Assembly (NCBI RefSeq): GCF_000263195.1
Contig: NC_018748.1
Location: 1,860,001-1,924,000, forward strand
Direction of reading: 5' to 3'
Length of the DNA stretch: 64,000 nt
Source: Emticicia oligotrophica DSM 17448
GTDB lineage: Bacteria > Bacteroidota > Bacteroidia > Cytophagales > Spirosomataceae
Position 1 is the stretch's first letter. Each line of letters begins with the position of its first letter. Of the stretch, positions 6,994 to 15,201 are shown piece by piece. The notes beneath the pieces are model-generated. The model was not told the origin of the DNA, ran no database searches, and was given only the letters and a program-made list of their open reading frames with translations. Position numbers and translations under genes: made by a program.

Positions 6994-8157
6994 ATGGCAG
7001 CTACAACAATTGAAGGAATAAACTTTAATCTCACCGAAGAGCATTTAGCGGTAAGAGAAGCCGCTCGTGAATTTGCTCAAACTGAGCTTTTACCAACCGC
7101 CATTGAGCGTGATACCCACTCGGTTTTTCCCTATGAACAAATCAAAAAAATGGGAGAACTGGGCTTTATGGGTATGATGGTCTCGCCAGAATACGGTGGT
7201 GGTGGAATGGATACAATCTCGTATGTGTTGGCGATGGAAGAAATTTCAAAAATTGATGCTTCTGCTTCAGTTGCGATGTCAGTTAATAATTCATTGGTCT
7301 GCTGGGGCTTAGAGGCGTTTGGTACAGAAGAACAGAAGCAGAAATACCTCAAACCTTTGGCATCAGGACAAATCATTGGAGCGTTTTGTTTGTCGGAACC
7401 AGAAGCTGGTTCGGACGCTACTTCACAAAAAACAACTGCTGAAGATAAAGGCGACTATTATTTGGTAAATGGTACTAAAAACTGGATTACTAATGGCGGA
7501 ACATCATCAGTTTGTTTGGTTATTGCTCAAACCCACCCAGAGTTGAAGCACAAAGGCATCAATGTGCTGATTATAGAGAAAGGTACCGAAGGATTTGTGG
7601 TTGGCAAAAAAGAAGATAAAATGGGTATTCGTTCTTCAGATACACATTCGTTGATGTTTACTGATGTAAAAGTGCCCAAAGAGAACCGAATTGGTGTCGA
7701 TGGTTTTGGATTTAAGTTTGCCATGAGTACACTCAATGGTGGTAGAATAGGCATTGCAGCTCAAGCACTCGGCATTGCGGCAGGTGCGTATGAATTGGCC
7801 GTGAAGTATTCGAAGGAAAGAAAGGCTTTCGGAAAGTCGATTAGCGAGCATCAGGCTATTCAGTTTAAATTGGCCGAAATGGCAACCAAAATCGAAGCGG
7901 CACGTTTGTTAGTTTATAAAGCAGCTCGCGATAAAGACGAAGGTAGAGATTATGTTGAGTCTGCCGCAATGGCCAAACTTTTTGCCTCAGAAGTGGCCAT
8001 GTGGGCTACTACCGAAGCCGTCCAAATTCACGGTGGATATGGCTACGTGAAGGAATTTCACGTTGAGCGTTTGATGCGTGATGCTAAGATTACACAAATT
8101 TATGAAGGCACTTCTGAGATTCAGAAACTTGTTATTGCTCGCGAGATTTTAAAGTGA
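6994..8157 (+). CDS. Short-chain type acyl-CoA dehydrogenase
   Basis: This 387-residue enzyme has the usual length and order of acyl-CoA dehydrogenases: an N-terminal helical domain, a middle beta domain with AFCLSEPEAGSDA and NWITNGG (FAD and substrate contacts), and a C-terminal helical domain ending IYEGTSEIQ. The catalytic base Glu371 lies in that last motif. It oxidises acyl-CoA to trans-2-enoyl-CoA in beta-oxidation or branched-chain amino-acid breakdown, with electrons passing to ETF. The closest pattern is butyryl-CoA dehydrogenase. Expression is probably controlled by the palindromic operator at 6911-6944. Confidence 0.95.
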   Translation: MAATTIEGINFNLTEEHLAVREAAREFAQTELLPTAIERDTHSVFPYEQIKKMGELGFMGMMVSPEYGGGGMDTISYVLAMEEISKIDASASVAMSVNNSLVCWGLEAFGTEEQKQKYLKPLASGQIIGAFCLSEPEAGSDATSQKTTAEDKGDYYLVNGTKNWITNGGTSSVCLVIAQTHPELKHKGINVLIIEKGTEGFVVGKKEDKMGIRSSDTHSLMFTDVKVPKENRIGVDGFGFKFAMSTLNGGRIGIAAQALGIAAGAYELAVKYSKERKAFGKSISEHQAIQFKLAEMATKIEAARLLVYKAARDKDEGRDYVESAAMAKLFASEVAMWATTEAVQIHGGYGYVKEFHVERLMRDAKITQIYEGTSEIQKLVIAREILK

Positions 8158-8198
8158 TAGCTTTGCAATAACAAACTTTATAAAAACAGAAAAATTCA

Positions 8199-8561
8199 AT
8201 GAAAAAATTGATGCTTTTGCTATTTATTTGCCTTGGTTTCAATGCTTTTGCACAAGAAACTATTACGGCATCGCAAGCCAAAGATTTCGTGGGGAAAGAA
8301 GTAATCTTAACAGGCAAAGTGGCGGGTTCGAGGTTATTTCAACGACAAACTGGCGATATGCTTTTACTCAATATTGATAAGCCACACCCAAGCAATGAAG
8401 TGACGATTGTGGTAGAAGGCGAGGTTTTATCAAAGGGCAAATTCACCGAGGCTGCTCTACAAGATAAAAATATTAAAGTGAAGGGTATTGTGAGTATTTA
8501 TAAAGAAAAACCTCAAATAAAACTCGATAATGAGGCGAATCTTACCGTAATAGAACAATAG
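8199..8561 (+). CDS. Secreted OB-fold protein
   Basis: This 120-residue protein has a signal peptide (MKKLMLLLFICLGFNAFAQ). A single beta-rich domain follows whose pattern (DFVGKEVILTGKVAGSRLF...TIVVEGEVL...NIKVKGIVSIYKEKPQIKL) is that of small OB-fold (tRNA_anti-like/YdeI-like) domains. Exported OB-fold proteins may bind carbohydrate, peptide or nucleic acid; nothing here decides which. It follows the acyl-CoA dehydrogenase gene by 41 bases on the same strand and precedes a strong terminator, so it may be co-transcribed. Confidence 0.75.
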   Translation: MKKLMLLLFICLGFNAFAQETITASQAKDFVGKEVILTGKVAGSRLFQRQTGDMLLLNIDKPHPSNEVTIVVEGEVLSKGKFTEAALQDKNIKVKGIVSIYKEKPQIKLDNEANLTVIEQ

Positions 8562-8581
8562 TTTTAAAAATATTAAATCTG

Positions 8582-8612
8582 AATAAAGGCTCCTACGGGG
8601 CCTTTATTTTTT
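8582..8612 (+). terminator. Terminator after the OB-fold gene
   Basis: The stem AATAAAGGCTCC / GGGGCCTTTATT (one G-T wobble) has a 3-nt loop, followed by TTTTTT. Confidence 0.9.
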
Positions 8613-8744
8613 GTTGTACCTTTTATAAATTAAATTATTTTAAAAAATAAAATTTTGAACAAAGGGCATAATTAAAAATAAAGTTTTATTTTAGTACCTT
8701 AAATGTTTTTAAGCAATTAATTTCTATTTCATCCCTAATAAAAA

Positions 8745-10493
8745 ATGAATTTATTTGAGATTAAAGAGCAACCGAAAGTTTACGATGTTGTAATTGTAGG
8801 TTCGGGAGCTGGCGGTGGTATGGCTGCATATCAACTGGCAAAAGCAGGTGCCAAAGTTTGTTTACTGGAAGCCGGTGGATACTTCGACCCTGCCGACCCA
8901 AAGTATATTACGCAAATGAAAAACCCATGGGAATCTCCTCGACGTGGTGCAAGTACACGTCACCGTCCATTTGGCGATTTTGATGCCGCTTGGGGAGGTT
9001 GGGATATTGAAGGTGAACCTTATACAGCTGCTGCAGGCACTCAATTTCGTTGGTTCCGTTCAAGAATGTTGGGGGGCCGCACCAACCACTGGGGACGTAT
9101 TTCAATGCGTTTCGGTCCAGATGATTTCAAAAGAGGTTCATTAACTGGTATTGGCGATGACTGGCCTATCGACTACGAAGACCTTGCTCCTTATTATGAT
9201 AAAGTTGATAAAATGATTGGTCTTTTCGGTACTAAAGAAGGTATCCGAAACGAACCAGATGGTATTTTCTTACCTCCACCGAAACCACGTTTACACGAAT
9301 TAATGATTAAAAAAGCCGCTACGGGCATTGGTATCCCTGTGATTCCTTCTCGTATGGCTATGCTCACAAAGCCAATCAATGATTCGCGTGGTTCGTGTTT
9401 CTATTGCGGTCAATGTGGTCGTGCATGCCAGGCTTACGCTGACTTCTCGGCTTCTTCGGTACTTTGTATTCCTGCCGCAAAAACAGGTAACTTGACTTTA
9501 ATAAACAACGCAATGGTGCGTGAAGTATTGACTGATGCAAACACAGGTCTAACTACGGGTGTTTCTTATGTCAATAAAATGGATTTGAAAGAATACTCAA
9601 TCAAAGGAAAAATCGTGGTTTTGGCCGCAAGTACTTGCGAAACTGCTCGTATTCTCTTAAATTCAAAATCTTCAAGATTCCAAAAAGGATTGGCCAACGA
9701 TAGCGGAGTTGTGGGTAAATATCTCAATGACTCAACAGGTGCGAGCCGTTCGGCATTTATACCTGCCTTGATGGATAGAAAACGCTATAACGAAGATGGT
9801 GTGGGTGGTATGCACGTATTTACACCATGGTGGTTAGACAACAAAAAACTTGATTTCCCTCGTGGTTATCACATCGAATACGGTGGCGGTATGGGTATGC
9901 CAGGCGGCGGATTCGGTGGTGGAATTGAGCGTGTAAATGGCTTATACACAGATAAAAATGGCAATAAAAAACGTGCGGGCGGATACGGTGCTGCTTTGAA
10001 AGAAGATGTTATTCGTACTTACGGAGCTTATATTGGTATGGCCGGCCGTGGAGAACCGATTCCATTGGAATCTAACTACTGTGAAATCGACCCTAATAAT
10101 GTTGATAAATACGGTATTCCGACGCTTCGCTACAACTATAAGTGGAGCGAAAATGAGATTAAGCAGGCTAAACACATGCAAGATACTTTCGAGCAAATTA
10201 TTCATTCAATGGGTGGTATTGCTTTAGGAAAGAAACCAGATGCAAGTAATAACTATGGTTTGGCACAGCCTGGTGAAATTATCCACGAAGTAGGAACGGT
10301 TCGTATGGGCAATGACCCTAAAAAATCGGCATTGAACAAATGGCAACAAGCTCACGATGTGAAAAACTTATTCGTAGTTGATGCCGCTCCATTTGTTTCG
10401 CAAGGAGATAAAAACGTAACATGGACAATCTTGGCAAGTTCGTGGCGTACATCCGATTATATCATCGAACAAGTAAAAGCCAAGAATTTATAA
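8745..10493 (+). CDS. GMC-family sugar/alcohol dehydrogenase, catalytic subunit
   Basis: This 582-residue flavoprotein has the FAD-binding GSGAGGG motif near residue 20 and LLEAGG at the end of the second strand. GGRTNHWGR follows, then a cysteine cluster SCFYCGQCGRAC (about residues 217-228), and the GMC C-terminal domain with HEVGTVRMG, VVDAAPF and NVTWTILA. It resembles gluconate/fructose/sorbose-type membrane-bound dehydrogenases that oxidise a sugar or polyol and pass electrons to the respiratory chain. It has no signal peptide. The small subunit encoded 130 bases downstream carries a Tat signal and probably carries this folded flavoprotein across the membrane. The substrate cannot be read from sequence. 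Confidence 0.9.
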   Translation: MNLFEIKEQPKVYDVVIVGSGAGGGMAAYQLAKAGAKVCLLEAGGYFDPADPKYITQMKNPWESPRRGASTRHRPFGDFDAAWGGWDIEGEPYTAAAGTQFRWFRSRMLGGRTNHWGRISMRFGPDDFKRGSLTGIGDDWPIDYEDLAPYYDKVDKMIGLFGTKEGIRNEPDGIFLPPPKPRLHELMIKKAATGIGIPVIPSRMAMLTKPINDSRGSCFYCGQCGRACQAYADFSASSVLCIPAAKTGNLTLINNAMVREVLTDANTGLTTGVSYVNKMDLKEYSIKGKIVVLAASTCETARILLNSKSSRFQKGLANDSGVVGKYLNDSTGASRSAFIPALMDRKRYNEDGVGGMHVFTPWWLDNKKLDFPRGYHIEYGGGMGMPGGGFGGGIERVNGLYTDKNGNKKRAGGYGAALKEDVIRTYGAYIGMAGRGEPIPLESNYCEIDPNNVDKYGIPTLRYNYKWSENEIKQAKHMQDTFEQIIHSMGGIALGKKPDASNNYGLAQPGEIIHEVGTVRMGNDPKKSALNKWQQAHDVKNLFVVDAAPFVSQGDKNVTWTILASSWRTSDYIIEQVKAKNL

Positions 10494-10500
10494 TTTAGAC

Positions 10501-10606
10501 ATGAGATATGAGATTCGAGATATGAGATTATGGAGGAAATCATTAGGTTATGTACATTTTGAAAAAACTCTTTCTATCTCAAATCTTGTATCTTGTGTCT
10601 CGCATC
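10501..10606. repeat. Degenerate GAGATATGAGAT repeats with inverted copy
   Basis: Two direct copies of GAGATATGAGAT-like sequence (about 10503-10530) face an imperfect inverted copy (about 10577-10606, reading ATCTTGTATCTTGTGTCTC). They fill the gap between the two dehydrogenase-subunit genes and could fold into a long imperfect hairpin in the mRNA. This could set the ratio of the two subunits, but that is untested. Confidence 0.5.
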
Positions 10607-10622
10607 AAAATAAAGAAAAAAC

Positions 10623-11255
10623 ATGAAACGTCGAGATACATTAAAAGCAATATCGTTAAGTACGTTTGGTTTTGCGGCCTTACCAACGACCGATTTGGTA
10701 GCTGCCCCAGAGCCGAAACCATTTAAAACTACACCCGCACGTGTAGCTGAAGAAATCGAGCGTGATAAAAAACTCATGACCGAGAAGTTCTTCACACCAG
10801 CGGAAATGGCAACTATCGGCATCTTGTGTGATATTATCATGCCTGCTGATGAAAAATCAGGTAGTGCAACACAAGTAGGTGTACCTGCCTATATTGAGTT
10901 TATGGCCAAAGACCAACCCGGTAATCAAACCCCTCTTCGTGGAGGTCTGAAATGGTTAGATAATGCTTGCACTAAGCGTTTTGGTAAATCTTTCGCTCTA
11001 TGCACGCCTAAACAAAGAATTGAAATTGTTGATGAGATTGCCTACCCAGAAGAAGTAAAGTCGGAATATGCACAAGGTGCGGCTTTCTTTACTTTGATGA
11101 GAAACATGACCATTACTGGTTATTTCACCACTCAAACTGGTTTTGATGTATTAGGTTATGTTGGAAATCGTCCGAATCAATGGGATGGTGTACCACAAGA
11201 TGTTTTAGACAAATATGGTTTAAAATATGACCCACTTTATGATAAGAAAGATTAA
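10623..11255 (+). CDS. Gluconate 2-dehydrogenase subunit 3-family protein (Tat signal)
   Basis: This 210-residue protein begins MKRRDTLKAISLSTFGF, a twin-arginine signal, with a cleavage-like AAP region near residue 28. The rest matches the gluconate dehydrogenase gamma-subunit family: FFTPAEMATIGILCDIIMPAD, then VPAYIEFM and a C-terminal part with TGYFTTQTGFDVLGY. It is a partner of the GMC catalytic subunit and, as the only Tat-bearing member, the likely export carrier. A cytochrome subunit is not adjacent, so electrons may go to an unlinked cytochrome. Confidence 0.9.
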   Translation: MKRRDTLKAISLSTFGFAALPTTDLVAAPEPKPFKTTPARVAEEIERDKKLMTEKFFTPAEMATIGILCDIIMPADEKSGSATQVGVPAYIEFMAKDQPGNQTPLRGGLKWLDNACTKRFGKSFALCTPKQRIEIVDEIAYPEEVKSEYAQGAAFFTLMRNMTITGYFTTQTGFDVLGYVGNRPNQWDGVPQDVLDKYGLKYDPLYDKKD

Positions 11256-11276
11256 TTCTTAATCAATTAATTATAG

Positions 11277-11312
11277 AAAAAGGCTCGGTAGATAAATCTA
11301 CTGAGCCTTTTT
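11277..11312 (+). terminator. Terminator of the GMC dehydrogenase unit
   Basis: A 16-bp stem (AAAAAGGCTCGGTAGA and mirror, one G-T pair) has the 4-nt loop TAAA and a T-rich end. Confidence 0.9.
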
Positions 11313-11328
11313 AATGATACCTTAAACA

Positions 11329-11361
11329 AACGTCGGCATGGCTTGAAGCCATGCCGACGTT
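11329..11361. repeat. Palindromic intergenic repeat (REP-like)
   Basis: Perfect 16-bp arms, AACGTCGGCATGGCTT and mirror, are separated by one base. It has no T run and sits behind an adequate terminator, between convergent genes. It resembles dispersed palindromes of Bacteroidota genomes rather than a terminator. Confidence 0.7.
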
Positions 11362-11379
11362 ATAAAGCGATATTATTTT

Positions 11380-12162
11380 CTACAACAAAGCCCTATCTAA
11401 ATGCACATAACCACCATCCACATGAATCAGTTGGCCAGTGGTGTGGCTAGATTTATCCGACAATAAAAATACCACCATATTGGCAATTTCTTCAGAAGTT
11501 GTCATTCGGTTTTCTAATGGAATTTTTGAGTTGATTTTTGCCAAAGTCTCTTCTGGATTTGGCAGAGTTTTTATCCACTTTTCGTAAAGAGGCGTATAAC
11601 ATTCTGCCACGATAAGAGCATTTACTCTAATTCCGTATTTTAATAATTCTACTGCCCACTCACGGGTAAGGGCATTTCGCCCACCATTGGCTGCCGCATA
11701 AGCCGATGTTCCACCTTGTCCTGTTTCAGCGGTTTTTGAGGTAATATTCACAATTGAGCCTTTTGATGCCTTCAGGGCAGGTAAGGCATGATGCACAATT
11801 AAGTAGTAATGAATAAGGTTTTTATGTAAAGATTCTACAAAACGCTCATAGTTACCATTTTCGAGGCCAACGCCATCGTTCACCCCTGCATTATTCACGA
11901 TACCATCTATCCTACCAAACTTTTGCATAATTTCCTGAATAGCCTTTTCACAATCTACTGGCACAGAGAGTTCAGCCACTACTTGCTCACATGCTTGGCC
12001 TAGTGCCTTTATTTCATTGACAAGTTTGAGGTTATCCTCTTCATTTCGGCCAATAATGACAGGGGTTGCCCCTTCCGCTGCTAAAACTCTTACAATTCCT
12101 TCACCAATTCCTTTTGCTCCGCCCGTAACGATGATTACTTTACTGTCTAAATTAAGATTCAT
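11380..12162 (-). CDS. SDR-family oxidoreductase with altered active site
   Basis: This 260-residue classical short-chain dehydrogenase has the nucleotide-binding TGGAKGIGEG near residue 14, the NNAG motif, catalytic Ser in NITSKT and Tyr155 in SAYAAANGG. The C-terminal VDGGYVHLDRAL is typical of L-fucose dehydrogenase-like members. The invariant lysine of YxxxK is replaced by Asn159 (codon AAT), which should weaken NAD(P)-dependent catalysis unless another residue substitutes. The role may be sugar (for example fucose or rhamnose) oxidation. Fourteen bases after its start codon on the opposite side lies only the serine hydrolase tail, so it may be co-transcribed from that gene. Confidence 0.85.
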   Translation of the reverse strand: MNLNLDSKVIIVTGGAKGIGEGIVRVLAAEGATPVIIGRNEEDNLKLVNEIKALGQACEQVVAELSVPVDCEKAIQEIMQKFGRIDGIVNNAGVNDGVGLENGNYERFVESLHKNLIHYYLIVHHALPALKASKGSIVNITSKTAETGQGGTSAYAAANGGRNALTREWAVELLKYGIRVNALIVAECYTPLYEKWIKTLPNPEETLAKINSKIPLENRMTTSEEIANMVVFLLSDKSSHTTGQLIHVDGGYVHLDRALL

Positions 12163-12206
12163 AATTGTATAATTAAATGGATAGTTTTAAGGTTGAAAGA
12201 GGTAAA

Positions 12207-13760
12207 TTATTTGACTACTTTAAATTCTAAATCCTGAAAATCGAAGCTAAAATCAGTCAGAGGGGAAATAGCTTCCATAATTGCACCAGCCGCCTTACCT
12301 TCGGTGTCTAAGCTAAATTTCACATAGGCATCAGCATCGAGGCTTCGGTCATTCCATTTTACAACGAAAGTATTTCCTTTGTAATAAAGCATTTCTCCAG
12401 ATAAACGAGGTGAACGTTTTGAATCGAAAAACATTTTTCCATTTTTCAATGAAATAATAATATCACCAAACCACGCATCACGGTAAGTACCTACGTATAG
12501 ATTAGGGTCAACTTTTGCATTACTTTTTGGTTGAGCCTCAATGGTCTTCCAAATTTCATCAGTTATTTTCTTGGCATTTTCGTTGGCGGCTACTACTCTT
12601 GCATGGTATTCGGCCACTCTATCTACTTTTGGCATACCCAAGTAGCTATCTTTAATCGTATTTGTTATGGCCGAAAAAGCTGCTCCAACTTGTTGATTAG
12701 TAAAAACAATGATGCCAAGTTTTAATTCGGGTAAAATCGTTACTTGTGTTACAATTCCTGCTAAACCTCCTGTGTGAGTTGCTTGTTTATAGCCCTTTAC
12801 ATCGCTCAAAAACCAACCCAAACCATAAGCAGAAAAATGCGTATTATAGGCATTCTGTCCACGAACAGGTATAATTGTCTGAGGTGTCCACATTTCTTCA
12901 TGCACATCTTGACTAAACAATCTTTTTGTACCATCGCCATATTTTCCACCATTTATTTGGGCGATTACCCATTTGCTCATATCGGCAACACTGCTATAAA
13001 TTCCGCCTGCGGCATTAGCTGTTTCGCTCCAATCAATACCAATGGCTTGTACTTTTCCATTCACTGGGGCGTGCGGGTCAATTACATTCGATTTATCTTT
13101 CACCCTTCCTAAAGAAGCAGCACTTTTATTCATACCTAATGGTTGCATGATTCGTTTCTCAACAAATTCTTCCCACGAAATACCAGCCACTCGTGCAACT
13201 ACCTCACCAGCAACAATGTATAAGTTATTATCGTAGTCATATTTGGTACGAAAACTTGATACAGGTTTCAAAAATCTTAAATTATGAATGATATCAGCCT
13301 TCGTAAAATTGCTTGAATCTGGCCACATCATCAAATCACCAGCTCCTAAACCCATTCCACTTCGATGACAAAGGAGGTCTCGAACCGTAAACTCTTCTGT
13401 TACGTATGGATTATAAAGTTTAAATTCGGGAATAATGTCGGTTACCTTCGTATCCCAACTTATTTTCTTTTCATCTACCAACATTCCTAAAGCGGCTGCC
13501 GTGTATGCTTTACTATTTGATGCTACCCCGAAAAGTGTATTTTCATCAACTTTCTGACCCGTACGTAGTGAACGAACGCCATAACCTTTGGCGTGAATCA
13601 CTTTATCGTCTTTAATAACGGCCACTGCTATACCTGGCACATCAAAAGTTTTTAAAGTACGCTCAACTAAAGCATCTATTTCGGGTGATGTGATTGCCTG
13701 TGCTTGACTAGAAAAAATGCTTGATGAGGCAATTATAAGGGCAAAAATGATTTTTTTCAT
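12207..13760 (-). CDS. Secreted serine hydrolase, beta-lactamase/PBP4* family with DUF3471
   Basis: I use the ATG at 13760 (MKKIIFALIIASSSIFSSQAQ), which gives a clean signal peptide. A longer frame to 13862 adds 34 non-signal residues. The protein has 517 residues. The serine beta-lactamase fold shows SxxK as S81-N-S-K84, the YxN motif in YDNN, and HTGG near the end of the domain. The C-terminal region (about 420-517; VGTYRDAWFGDI...) matches DUF3471. These are usually esterases, D-aminopeptidases or D-Ala carboxypeptidases rather than drug-resistance enzymes. It lies upstream of the SDR gene with 44 bases between them. Confidence 0.9.
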   Translation of the reverse strand: MKKIIFALIIASSSIFSSQAQAITSPEIDALVERTLKTFDVPGIAVAVIKDDKVIHAKGYGVRSLRTGQKVDENTLFGVASNSKAYTAAALGMLVDEKKISWDTKVTDIIPEFKLYNPYVTEEFTVRDLLCHRSGMGLGAGDLMMWPDSSNFTKADIIHNLRFLKPVSSFRTKYDYDNNLYIVAGEVVARVAGISWEEFVEKRIMQPLGMNKSAASLGRVKDKSNVIDPHAPVNGKVQAIGIDWSETANAAGGIYSSVADMSKWVIAQINGGKYGDGTKRLFSQDVHEEMWTPQTIIPVRGQNAYNTHFSAYGLGWFLSDVKGYKQATHTGGLAGIVTQVTILPELKLGIIVFTNQQVGAAFSAITNTIKDSYLGMPKVDRVAEYHARVVAANENAKKITDEIWKTIEAQPKSNAKVDPNLYVGTYRDAWFGDIIISLKNGKMFFDSKRSPRLSGEMLYYKGNTFVVKWNDRSLDADAYVKFSLDTEGKAAGAIMEAISPLTDFSFDFQDLEFKVVK

Positions 13761-14206
13761 GAGGTTAAGAATGAAGATGAATATCAAGCCCGAATTTATC
13801 TCAATTTGAGGAGAAATACAATTTATCGAAACAAGGATGGAGCAATGTTTAATACGGCACAAGGTCTTTTCATTGGATTCTACAGACGTTGTAATATTTT
13901 TTATGGATTTATATTGCTTATTTGAATAAAATTATGCCCAAATCGTCGATAAAGCTTAAAATCCTTGAGTATTTACAATATAAAAGGTTTAGTGATAAAA
14001 GTATCCTATTTCAAAGCACTTGCACAAACGTGCCGATGTGAGTATCACCCAATTATTTATGATAACCCTAATTTGTAGCACCGTAGTTATGAAGCCAATA
14101 GAATAATTCATTCAAACACATAGCCAATATTTAGTTGAAAACTTTAGCTATGAAATCGGGGCAGTTTTGTATTTTTACACTCAGAATCAATCCTTAATAA
14201 AAAACT
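13761..14206. other. Divergent intergenic region, no gene found
   Basis: This 446-base spacer separates the serine hydrolase (leftward) and gnd (rightward), so it should hold both promoters. I found no perfect TTG-N19-TAnnTTTG pair, no long palindrome and no plausible small gene. A possible weak -7 (TATTTTTA, about 14170) precedes gnd. Confidence 0.5.
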
Positions 14207-15109
14207 ATGCAAATCGGACTTGTTGGACTCGGAAAAATGGGTTATAATTTAGCTCTTAACCTCAGAAACAATGGATATGAAGTGGTAGCACACGATGTAA
14301 ATGATGCCTCGGTTGATAAAATCGGTGAAGAAGGAGGTATAATCGGAGCTTATTCATTGGAGAGTCTTTGTAGTAAACTTAAAGGCCGAAAAGTTATTTG
14401 GTTGATGGTACCATCGGGCGAAATCGTAGAAGGTGTTATTGATGAATTGGCGGAATATCTCAAACCTAAAGATATTGTTATTGACGGAGGTAATTCGAAT
14501 TTTAAAGATTCTGTAAGAAGATATAATGCACTCAAGGAGAAACAAATCGAATTTCTTGATTGCGGCACGAGCGGTGGCACGAGTGGAGCTTTGAATGGTG
14601 CATGTACGATGATTGGCGGAGATAAATCTACGTTCGACTACGTTGAAAAAGTATTTAAGGATATTTCGCTAGAAAACGGTTATCTATACACTGGAGAAGC
14701 AGGTAGTGGGCATTTTGTAAAAATGGTTCACAATGGTATTGAATATGGTATGATGCAAGCCATTGCTGAAGGGTTTGAGGTATTTGAAAAATCCAACTAT
14801 GACCTTGATTTTGAGGCAGTTGCCAAATTATTCAACCATGGTTCGGTTGTGCGAGGGTGGTTAATGGAGCTCACAGAAAATGCTTTCAGAAAAGATGCTA
14901 AACTAGATGCTATTAAAGGCATTATGCACTCATCGGGCGAAGGGAAATGGACACTCGAAACTGCACTTGATATGGGCGTGGCCACTCCTGTTATTGCACT
15001 TTCATTGATGATGCGTTATCGCTCTCAACAAACTGATACTTTTTCAGGGAAAGTTGTGGCCGCTCTAAGGAATGAATTTGGTGGCCACGCAGTAGAGAAA
15101 AATGAGTAA
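14207..15109 (+). CDS. gnd: 6-phosphogluconate dehydrogenase, decarboxylating (short type)
   Basis: This 300-residue enzyme is of the short, NAD-preferring YqeC/GntZ type. It has the Rossmann motif GLVGLGKMG at the N-terminus, VIDGGNSN (substrate loop), a GTSGGTSGA loop, and HFVKMVHNGIEYGMMQ carrying the catalytic lysine (about residue 170). It converts 6-phosphogluconate to ribulose 5-phosphate and CO2. The short type lacks the long C-terminal extension of E. coli Gnd. The gluconokinase gene follows, so the pair is a gluconate-use module. A terminator separates them, suggesting partial uncoupling. Confidence 0.95.
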   Translation: MQIGLVGLGKMGYNLALNLRNNGYEVVAHDVNDASVDKIGEEGGIIGAYSLESLCSKLKGRKVIWLMVPSGEIVEGVIDELAEYLKPKDIVIDGGNSNFKDSVRRYNALKEKQIEFLDCGTSGGTSGALNGACTMIGGDKSTFDYVEKVFKDISLENGYLYTGEAGSGHFVKMVHNGIEYGMMQAIAEGFEVFEKSNYDLDFEAVAKLFNHGSVVRGWLMELTENAFRKDAKLDAIKGIMHSSGEGKWTLETALDMGVATPVIALSLMMRYRSQQTDTFSGKVVAALRNEFGGHAVEKNE

Positions 15110-15121
15110 TTGAATACTTCT

Positions 15122-15159
15122 GAATGAAAGCGTACTTACTATGCTTTCATTCTTTTTTT
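15122..15159 (+). terminator. Terminator after gnd
   Basis: A perfect 10-bp stem, GAATGAAAGC / GCTTTCATTC, has an 11-nt loop followed by seven T. It starts 12 bases after the gnd stop. The hairpin contains the ATG (15124) that would otherwise be taken as the start of the next gene. Confidence 0.9.
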
Positions 15160-15201
15160 CTTAGTTTCGAAATTTTCTCTCACCTTTTCAATTATTCGAA
15201 A

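Noticed and set aside
13761-13862. N-terminal extension of the serine hydrolase
   Set aside because: It precedes a textbook signal peptide beginning at ATG 13760 and would bury it.
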